Of a stretch of 20,646 nt of DNA, positions 15,292 through 20,646 are shown in pieces. The stretch covers positions 1-20,646 of the forward strand of contig JAWLFE010000050.1 of assembly GCA_041685735.1 (NCBI GenBank), given 5' to 3'. Numbering within the stretch: position 1 is the first letter of the stretch; the number at the start of each line of letters is the position of its first letter. This DNA is from CSSed11-175R1 sp041685735 (lineage in GTDB: Bacteria; Actinomycetota; Nitriliruptoria; Nitriliruptorales; Nitriliruptoraceae). A program made the position numbers and the translations under genes. Under the pieces are notes generated by a model. It searched no databases. It was not told the origin of the DNA and saw nothing but the letters and a program-made list of their open reading frames with translations.

Positions 15292-15714
15292 ATGGGTTCC
15301 ATCAAGCTGCAGGGCGGCGTCTCCGTGCCGGAGGCGGAGCTCGAGCTGCGCGCGGCGCGGTCCAGCGGTCCTGGCGGGCAGAGCGTCAACACCACCGACT
15401 CGAAGGTGGAGCTGCGCTGGGACGTCTCCGCGAGCAGCGCCCTCACCCCGACCCAGCGCGACCGGGTGATGGACCGCTTGTCGTCACGCCTCACGACCGA
15501 TGGCGTCCTCATCCTGTTCGGATCCGAGCACAAGAGTCAGCATCGCAACCGCGAGGCCGTCATCGCCCGGTTCCAGTCGATCGTGGGTGAAGCGCTCACA
15601 CCGCCCAAGACCCGACGTCGCACGCGGCCGACCCGGGGTTCCAAGGAGCGGCGGCTCAAGAGCAAGAAGCGCCGCGGTGAGATCAAGAAGCTCCGCAAGC
15701 CACCGCCCACCTGA
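15292..15714 (+). CDS. arfB: Peptidyl-tRNA hydrolase ArfB/YaeJ type (ribosome rescue)
   Basis: Releases nascent chains from ribosomes stalled on messages without a stop codon, by hydrolysing peptidyl-tRNA in place. The 140-residue protein has the release-factor catalytic motif GGQ at residues 28-30 (SSGPGGQSVNTTDSKVELRW) and lacks the codon-recognition domain of RF1/RF2. It ends in a long Lys/Arg-rich tail (about residues 105-140, KERRLKSKKRRGEIKKLRK) of the type that enters the empty mRNA channel. Length matches E. coli ArfB (140). Start at 15292 is preferred; an upstream in-frame GTG at 15259 would add 11 residues unlike the family and lacks a ribosome site. A single-gene unit between pheT and argC. 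Confidence 0.9.
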   Translation: MGSIKLQGGVSVPEAELELRAARSSGPGGQSVNTTDSKVELRWDVSASSALTPTQRDRVMDRLSSRLTTDGVLILFGSEHKSQHRNREAVIARFQSIVGEALTPPKTRRRTRPTRGSKERRLKSKKRRGEIKKLRKPPPT

Positions 15715-15741
15715 CCCGCCTCCCACCATCGCCATCGACGA

Positions 15742-15758
15742 CGCTCGACGACCGAGCG
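15742..15758 (+). terminator. Possible arfB terminator
   Basis: CGCTCG-ACGAC-CGAGCG is a perfect 6-bp hairpin 27 bases after the arfB stop, followed by AGTTTGCAATTT, the most T-rich stretch in this part of the window. The tail overlaps the probable arg promoter and operator. Confidence 0.45.
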
Positions 15759-15761
15759 AGT

Positions 15762-15791
15762 TTGCAATTTCCTGCACCATCCTGCAGGATG
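15762..15791 (+). promoter_or_regulatory. Probable arginine operon promoter with ArgR operator
   Basis: TTGCAA (15762-15767) and CAGGAT (15785-15790), separated by 17 bases, make a fair -35/-10 pair. Superimposed on them, TGCA occurs at 15763, 15773 and 15783, exactly one helical turn apart. TTGCA-N6-TGCAC (15762-15777) resembles the mycobacterial ARG box as I recall it, TTGCA-N6-TGCAA. CATCCTGCAGGATG (15778-15791) is a perfect 14-base palindrome centred on the third TGCA. An ArgR repressor bound here would block RNA polymerase when arginine is plentiful. argR itself would be expected downstream of argF, outside the window. Confidence 0.6.
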
Positions 15792-15881
15792 CGGCCGACC
15801 CGTCAACGGCGTGGCGCCGGTGCCCCACTGGCCGACACCGCCGGCGACGCGACCCCGTGACGCAGCGAACAGGAACCTCAG

Positions 15882-16970
15882 GTGGCGTACCGAGCCGGCA
15901 TCGTCGGCGCCTCCGGCTACGGAGGCGCCGAACTCGTACGCCTGCTGACGGCACACCCCGGCATCGACATCGAGGTGGTAGCTGCGCACGGCCAGGCGGG
16001 TGAGCCGGTCGCCGGCCTGTTCCCCAACCTGGCGGGGGACCGCACCTTCGACGCGATCGATCCCGACCAGCTCGCCGCGCTCGACCTCGTGTTCCTCGCC
16101 ACCCCACACGGACCGGCGTTAGAACTCGGCGCGATCCTGCACGACGCCGGGACCAAGGTCGTCGACCTGTCCGCTGCGTTCCGACTGTCCGCCGCGGGTT
16201 TCGACACCTGGTACCACCAACCCCACCCGCGGCCGGACCTGGCCGCGGGAGATGACGCCGCCGGCATCTCGACGGTCTACGGCCTCCCGGAGCTGCCGGT
16301 CCCCGCCAGCGGGACCCCGACGGATCCGGCCAGCGCGAGGGTCACCCTGCGGGAGCGGATCCGTAGCGCGACGCTCGTGGCCAACCCCGGGTGCTATCCG
16401 ACGGCGACCCTGCTGGGGCTGGCACCGCTGGGCGCCCTGATCGAGCCGGGCACCATCATCGTCGATGCCAAGAGTGGGACCTCGGGTGCCGGCCGTGCGG
16501 CCAAGGACCACCTGCACTTCAGCCACGTCCACGGCGACCTGGTCACCTACGGCGCACCGGCCCACCGCCACACGGGAGAGATCGAGCAGTGGCTGCCCGC
16601 CGGCCTCGGCGCCATCAGCTTCACCCCCCACCTGGTGCCGATGAGCCGGGGCCTGTTGGCCACCGGCTACGGCTCGCTCATCGAGGGCACGTCAGCGGGT
16701 GATGTTCAGGATGCCCTGCACGCCGCCTATGACCACGAACCGTTCGTGCACGTCCTGGCCCCCGGGACCTTCCCGCACACCAAGGCGCTCGCCGGATCGA
16801 ACGGGTGTCAGCTGAGCGCGGTCGTCGATACACGCACGGGTCGGGTCACCGTGACCTCCGCGATCGACAACCTCGGCAAGGGCGCCGCCGGGCAGGCGAT
16901 CCAGAACGCGAACCTGCTGCTCGGTCTCGAGGAGACCACGGGCCTGACCGCCATCGGGATGTACCCGTGA
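15882..16970 (+). CDS. argC: N-acetyl-gamma-glutamyl-phosphate reductase
   Basis: NADPH-dependent reduction of N-acetylglutamyl phosphate to the semialdehyde, third step of arginine synthesis. The dinucleotide-binding start AGIVGASGYGGAELVRLL, the catalytic cysteine Cys171 in VANPGCYPTATLLGLAPL, the segment SGTSGAGRAAKDHLHFSHV and HRHTGEIEQ are all present. 362 residues is close to the usual 340-350. The start is GTG with AGGA 7 bases upstream. First gene of the arg operon, about 90 bases downstream of the probable ArgR-controlled promoter. The stop overlaps the argJ GTG as GTGA. Confidence 0.97.
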   Translation: MAYRAGIVGASGYGGAELVRLLTAHPGIDIEVVAAHGQAGEPVAGLFPNLAGDRTFDAIDPDQLAALDLVFLATPHGPALELGAILHDAGTKVVDLSAAFRLSAAGFDTWYHQPHPRPDLAAGDDAAGISTVYGLPELPVPASGTPTDPASARVTLRERIRSATLVANPGCYPTATLLGLAPLGALIEPGTIIVDAKSGTSGAGRAAKDHLHFSHVHGDLVTYGAPAHRHTGEIEQWLPAGLGAISFTPHLVPMSRGLLATGYGSLIEGTSAGDVQDALHAAYDHEPFVHVLAPGTFPHTKALAGSNGCQLSAVVDTRTGRVTVTSAIDNLGKGAAGQAIQNANLLLGLEETTGLTAIGMYP

Positions 16971-18211
16971 GCGCCGTGCCCACAGCTGCCGTCGTCCCGG
17001 GCTGGGGGCCGGCGGACCGCACCGGGCTGACCCCGATCGGCGGGGGCATCACCGCCGTCGCCGGTATCCGTGCCGGCGGCGTCGTCAGTGGGGTCAAGGC
17101 GTCGGGCAAGCCCGACCTCGCCCTGATCGCCGCCGACGAGCCGGCCGCCGCCGCTGCGGTCACCACGACGAACCTCGTCAAGGCGTCGTCGTGCCTGCTG
17201 ACCGACCGCAACGCGGCCAACGGTCAGGCGCAGGCCATCCTCATCAACGCCGGGAACGCGAACGTGTGCACACCGGACGGCGCCGCTCACACGCAACGCC
17301 TGGCCGACGCGACCGCGGAGCACCTCGGTGTCGGGCCGGCCGACGTCCTGGTGATGTCGACCGGTGTCATCGGGGTCCCGCTACCCATCGACCGCATCGA
17401 GGCCGCGCTGCCCGCGGTCGTCGCCGACCTGGCCCCCGATGGCGCGGACCGGGCCGCGACGGCGATGCTGACCACCGACACCGTGACCAAACAGGTCGCG
17501 TTCGAGGTCACCGACGACGATGGCAACCACTGCGTGGTCGCCGGGATGGCCAAGGGCGTCGGCATGATCGAGCCCGCGATGGCCACGCTGCTCGTGGTGC
17601 TGACCACGGACGCACCCCTCGGCCGGCCGGTCCTGAAGCAGCTGCTGCGCAAGACCGTCGCGGCGACGTTCAACCGCATCAGCGTCGATGGTGACGGCTC
17701 CACGAGCGACACCGTGGCGATCCTGGCGACCGGTGGGGCGCCGACGCCACCGAACCTGGACGCGATCGGTCGCGGGCTGCACGCCGTGTGCGCGGACCTG
17801 GCCCGGGCCGTGGTCGCCGACGGCGAAGGCGCGAGCCGCGTGGCGGCGGTCACGGTGCGCGGAGCTCCGACCGACGAGGACGCGGAGACGCTCGCGCGTG
17901 CGATCGCCGGGTCGCTCCTGGTCCGAGCCGCGATCCACGGTGCCGACCCGAACTGGGGCCGCATCCTCATGGCGATGGGCACCGCCGGGGTCACCTTCGA
18001 GCCAGACCGCGTGAGCGTCACCTGCGGCGGGGTGACGGTGTGCCGGTTCGGGGTCGCGACCGCGTTCGACCGGGGCCAGGCCGCGGCCGCCATGGATCGA
18101 CCGCTCGTGACGATCGATGTCGAGCTCAACCTCGGACCAGCATCGGCGACCATGCTCACCTGCGACCTCACCCCCGAGTACGTGCGCTTCAACGCCGAGT
18201 ACACCACCTGA
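16967..18211 (+). CDS. argJ: Bifunctional glutamate N-acetyltransferase / ornithine acetyltransferase
   Basis: Moves the acetyl group from N-acetylornithine to glutamate, making ornithine and recycling the acetyl donor; bifunctional members also use acetyl-CoA. The proenzyme cuts itself into alpha and beta chains before a nucleophilic threonine, here most likely Thr169 in ATAMLTTDTVTK. Other motifs: AAVTTTNLVKASS, AILINAGNANVCT, VMSTGVIGVPLPI, GMAKGVGMIEP, NRISVDGDGSTSDT and HGADPNWGRILMA. Residue 168 before the cut is Leu, where Met or Ala is more common. GTG at 16967 overlaps the argC stop, giving 414 residues, a normal length. Its presence shows the cyclic, energy-saving arginine route. 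Confidence 0.97.
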   Translation: MSAVPTAAVVPGWGPADRTGLTPIGGGITAVAGIRAGGVVSGVKASGKPDLALIAADEPAAAAAVTTTNLVKASSCLLTDRNAANGQAQAILINAGNANVCTPDGAAHTQRLADATAEHLGVGPADVLVMSTGVIGVPLPIDRIEAALPAVVADLAPDGADRAATAMLTTDTVTKQVAFEVTDDDGNHCVVAGMAKGVGMIEPAMATLLVVLTTDAPLGRPVLKQLLRKTVAATFNRISVDGDGSTSDTVAILATGGAPTPPNLDAIGRGLHAVCADLARAVVADGEGASRVAAVTVRGAPTDEDAETLARAIAGSLLVRAAIHGADPNWGRILMAMGTAGVTFEPDRVSVTCGGVTVCRFGVATAFDRGQAAAAMDRPLVTIDVELNLGPASATMLTCDLTPEYVRFNAEYTT

Positions 18212-18237
18212 GACCCTCGATCCGATCAGGACCCACC

Positions 18238-19281
18238 ATGTCCTCCAGTTCGCACGCCTCCACCGCCGCCGCACAGGCGATGAGTCCGGCCCGTGCCGCC
18301 ACCTCGGCGCAGGCGGCCGCCAACGCCGCGACCCGCATCTCCACTGCCGATGGGGTCAACGTCGCCCGCATCGAGGTGGCGCAGGAGAAGGCCGCGGTCC
18401 TGCGTGAGGCGCTGCCCTGGATCACACAGTTCCACGGGCGCACCGTCGTCGTGAAGTACGGCGGCAACGCCATGGTCGACGACGCGTTGAAGGGCTCGTT
18501 CGCCGCCGACATCGCCCTGCTGCACTTCGTGGGCCTGCGCCCCGTGATCGTCCACGGTGGGGGACCGCAGATCAGCACGCTGGCCGAGCAGCTGCAGGTG
18601 CCGTCGAGCTTCATCGGGGGCCTGCGGGTCACCGACGAGGCCATGATGAACGTGGTGCGCATGGCCCTGCTCGGGCAGGTCAACCCGGAGGTCGTCGGCC
18701 TGGTGCAGGACGCCGGGGCCCCCGCCGTCGGGGTCGCTGGGACGGATGCGGGGCTGATACAGGTCCGGCCCGCCGTCGGGCCGGACGGTGAGGACCTGGG
18801 TCTGGTCGGCGAGGTGGAGACCGTCAACGCCCGGTACATCAACGAGCTTCTGGATGACGGCTTCGTCCCGGTCATCGCGACGGTCGGGCGCGACGCCGAC
18901 GGTCGCGAGCGCAACGTGAACGCTGACCTGGCCGCTGGTGCGATCGCCGCCGCCCTGGAGGCCTCCAAGCTCGTCTACCTCACCGATGTCCCGGGGCTCT
19001 ACCTCGACTTCGGTGATGTGGACAAGCAGGCGCTGATGAGCGAGGTCTCGGTCGACCGGCTGGAGCGGATGCTGGAGGACGACGAACTCCACGCGGGGAT
19101 GCGCCCGAAGATCCGGTCGATCGTGGCCGCGGTCCGCGCCGGCGTACCCCAGGCCCACATCCTCGACGGGCGGGTCCTGCACGCCGTGCTGATCGAGATC
19201 TTCACCGACGAGGGCGTCGGCACCATGATCACCCGTTCGCTCGACCCGGTGGGACCCGCCGGCGGGGAGGCGCGGTCATGA
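18238..19281 (+). CDS. argB: Acetylglutamate kinase, arginine-sensitive type with long N-terminal extension
   Basis: Phosphorylates N-acetylglutamate; in organisms with ArgJ this is the usual point of arginine feedback. The kinase core starts at VVVKYGGNAM (Lys73-Asn77 nucleotide site), then VIVHGGGPQIS, FIGGLRVTDEAMM, NVNADLAAGAIAAAL, VYLTDVPGLY, and the C-terminal HAGMRPKIRSIVAAVRAGV and HILDGRVLHAVLIEIFTDEGVGTMI. The helix EKAAVLREALPWITQF before the core is the one that builds the arginine-sensitive hexamer in known enzymes. Before it lie about 40 further residues rich in Ala, Ser and Thr. ATG at 18238 has AGGA 6 bases upstream; an in-frame ATG at 18280 has none. 347 residues against a usual 290-300. 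The stop overlaps argD. Confidence 0.96.
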   Translation: MSSSSHASTAAAQAMSPARAATSAQAAANAATRISTADGVNVARIEVAQEKAAVLREALPWITQFHGRTVVVKYGGNAMVDDALKGSFAADIALLHFVGLRPVIVHGGGPQISTLAEQLQVPSSFIGGLRVTDEAMMNVVRMALLGQVNPEVVGLVQDAGAPAVGVAGTDAGLIQVRPAVGPDGEDLGLVGEVETVNARYINELLDDGFVPVIATVGRDADGRERNVNADLAAGAIAAALEASKLVYLTDVPGLYLDFGDVDKQALMSEVSVDRLERMLEDDELHAGMRPKIRSIVAAVRAGVPQAHILDGRVLHAVLIEIFTDEGVGTMITRSLDPVGPAGGEARS

Positions 19282-20507
19282 GCCACCTCGACGATCTGCA
19301 GGTCCGGGCCGACCGCCGCATCATGACCACCTATCCACCCGGCAAGGCCGCGTTCGTCCGCGGGCAGGGCACGGTGCTGTTCGACGGGGACGGCCACGCC
19401 TGGCTCGATTTCCTGTGCGGGCTGGCGGTGACCAGCCTCGGTCATGCCCACCCCGCCGTCACCGACGCGGTCGCCAGACAGGCCGCGACCCTGGTGCACA
19501 CCTCCAACCTGTACCTCACGGAGCCGGCCATCGAACTGGGGGAGCGCCTGGCACGGATCTGCGGCTGGGAGGAGGCCAACGTCTTCTTCGCGCAGTGCGG
19601 CGCGACCGCCAACGAGGCGGCCATCAAGCTGGCGCGCAAGCACGGCAAGCGCCAGCGCGACGACAAGGTGCGGGTCGTGGCCCTGGAGGGGTCCTTCCAC
19701 GGTCGGACGCTCGCGACCCTGGAAGCCACCGGTCAGCCCGCCAAGCACGCCCCGTTCGCCCCCCTGGCCGGGTTCGTCGACCATGTCCCGTACGACGATC
19801 CGGCGGCGCTGCGTGCGGCGGTGACCGAGGACACCTGCGCCGTGATCCTGGAGGTCGTTCAGGGCGAGGGTGGGGTCCGCCGGGTCCCCGACGAGGTCCT
19901 GGTGGCCGCACGCGAGGCTTGCGATGACCACGGTGCACTGTTGATCGCGGACGAGGTCCAGACCGGCATCGGACGGACGGGCCCCTGGTTCGCTTTCCAG
20001 GATTCGCCGATCGAACCCGATGTCATCACGGTCGCCAAGGCGCTGGCCAACGGCATGCCGATCGGCGCCTGCATCGCGCGCGGGCCGGCAACCAAGGTCT
20101 TCGAACCCGGCGACCACGCAACGACCTTCGGGGGCAACCCGGTCACCTGCGCGGCCGCGCTCGCCGTGCTCGACACGATCGAACGGGACGGGGTCCTGCA
20201 GACCGCCGCGACCCGCTCGGACCGCCTGGTCGCGGGGCTGCACGACCTCACCGCCACCTCCGAGCTCGCGACCGGTGTCCGCGGGAAGGGCCTGCTGCTG
20301 GGCCTCGAGCTGGGTGCCCCCGTCGCCGCTGCGGTCGAGGCGGCCTGTCGCGACGCGCGTCTGCTGGTCAACGCGGTGGGTCCGGACGTGATCCGGTTGG
20401 CGCCTCCGCTGAGCGTGAGCCGCCAGGAGGTCGACCAGGCCCTGACCACGCTCGGTGAGGCGCTCAGCACGGTCGCCGCCACCTCGACGTCCCTGGAGCA
20501 CACATGA
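19278..20507 (+). CDS. argD: Acetylornithine aminotransferase
   Basis: PLP-dependent transfer of the amino group from glutamate to N-acetylglutamate semialdehyde, giving N-acetylornithine. Class III aminotransferase features: FLCGLAVTSLGHAHP, FFAQCGATANEAAIKLARKH, LEGSFHGRTLATLEATGQ, VILEVVQGEGGVR, LIADEVQTGIGRTG, the PLP lysine Lys254 in ITVAKALANGMPIGA, and HATTFGGNPVTCAAAL. 409 residues is normal. The ATG overlaps the argB stop (ATGA) and has GGGAGG 7 bases upstream. The stop overlaps the argF ATG in the same way. Such enzymes often serve lysine synthesis as N-succinyl-diaminopimelate aminotransferase too. Confidence 0.96.
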   Translation: MSHLDDLQVRADRRIMTTYPPGKAAFVRGQGTVLFDGDGHAWLDFLCGLAVTSLGHAHPAVTDAVARQAATLVHTSNLYLTEPAIELGERLARICGWEEANVFFAQCGATANEAAIKLARKHGKRQRDDKVRVVALEGSFHGRTLATLEATGQPAKHAPFAPLAGFVDHVPYDDPAALRAAVTEDTCAVILEVVQGEGGVRRVPDEVLVAAREACDDHGALLIADEVQTGIGRTGPWFAFQDSPIEPDVITVAKALANGMPIGACIARGPATKVFEPGDHATTFGGNPVTCAAALAVLDTIERDGVLQTAATRSDRLVAGLHDLTATSELATGVRGKGLLLGLELGAPVAAAVEAACRDARLLVNAVGPDVIRLAPPLSVSRQEVDQALTTLGEALSTVAATSTSLEHT

Positions 20508-20646
20508 CCACCTTCCCCGACCACTTCCTGTCCTCCGACGACCTCAGCGGCGAGCAGACCATGTCGCTGCTGAGCCTGGCCGACGGACTCAAGGCCGAAC
20601 GGGATGCGCGCATCCACGCGGGTCGATCGCCCGTCCGCGACGTGCT
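20504..20646 (+). CDS. argF: Ornithine carbamoyltransferase, 3' end cut by window
   Basis: Only 47 codons are present. HFLSSDDLSGEQTMSLLSLADGLKAERDA matches the N-terminal helix of ornithine carbamoyltransferase, which converts ornithine and carbamoyl phosphate to citrulline. The catalytic carbamoyl phosphate loop (STRT) would lie beyond the window edge, so the call rests on this short stretch and on operon position after argD. ATG overlaps the argD stop as ATGA. Confidence 0.88.
   Translation, partial: MTTFPDHFLSSDDLSGEQTMSLLSLADGLKAERDARIHAGRSPVRDV

Noticed and set aside
15715..15881. Possible small gene between arfB and argC
   Set aside because: No start with a ribosome site and no conserved-looking product; the stretch is better explained by terminator, operator and leader.
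18999..20501. 500-codon minus-strand frame across argB and argD
   Set aside because: Shadow of argD, whose catalytic residues are intact; no domain recognised in the antisense product.

Overview
The window is about 70% GC, densely packed and almost entirely housekeeping. It looks like chromosomal DNA of an actinobacterium (Actinomycetota), possibly a deep-branching lineage. The reasons are the actinobacterial form of RibBA (HEGRGIG motif), the HelD-type RNA polymerase recycling helicase, the DUF1844 gene beside infC, and the block infC-rpmI-rplT-rRNA methyltransferase-kinase-pheS-pheT followed by argCJBDF. From memory, that block resembles the order in Streptomyces and Mycobacterium. Species cannot be named from this window. 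I see no tRNA, rRNA, CRISPR array, insertion sequence or prophage gene.

Layout. (1) 2-5878, plus strand: a riboflavin operon, ribD (5' end outside the window), ribE, ribBA and ribH, followed without a gap by a HelD-like helicase. The ribE/ribBA, ribBA/ribH and ribH/helD junctions are 4-base GTGA or ATGA overlaps, which suggests translational coupling. (2) 5982-7158, minus strand: hisE and hisG, the phosphoribosyl-ATP diphosphatase and ATP phosphoribosyltransferase of histidine synthesis, convergent with helD. (3) 7283-11358, plus strand: a DUF1844 protein; a 390-base structured region; infC, which most probably starts at an ATC codon; rpmI; rplT; a SpoU/TrmH-type RNA methyltransferase; and a soluble PAS histidine kinase without an adjacent regulator. 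(4) 11574-15174: pheS and pheT behind their own probable promoter. (5) 15292-15714: an ArfB/YaeJ-type ribosome-rescue hydrolase with a leaderless-looking promoter. (6) 15882-20646: the arginine operon argC, argJ, argB, argD and the start of argF, preceded by a probable ArgR operator overlapping the promoter.

How the genes work together. The rib genes make riboflavin from GTP and ribulose 5-phosphate. HisG and HisE carry out early steps of histidine synthesis. infC, rpmI, rplT, the RNA methyltransferase, pheST and arfB all serve translation. argJ recycles the acetyl group, so argC, argJ, argB, argD and argF form the cyclic arginine route up to citrulline.

I did not find a clear undescribed system. 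The most interesting places are the infC leader, which has competing CGGCCG stems, an attenuator-like hairpin and a non-AUG start; the rplT ribosome binding site inside a hairpin; the three TGCA half-sites spaced exactly 10 bases apart upstream of argC; the orphan kinase in the translation cluster; and the coupling of helD to the riboflavin genes.
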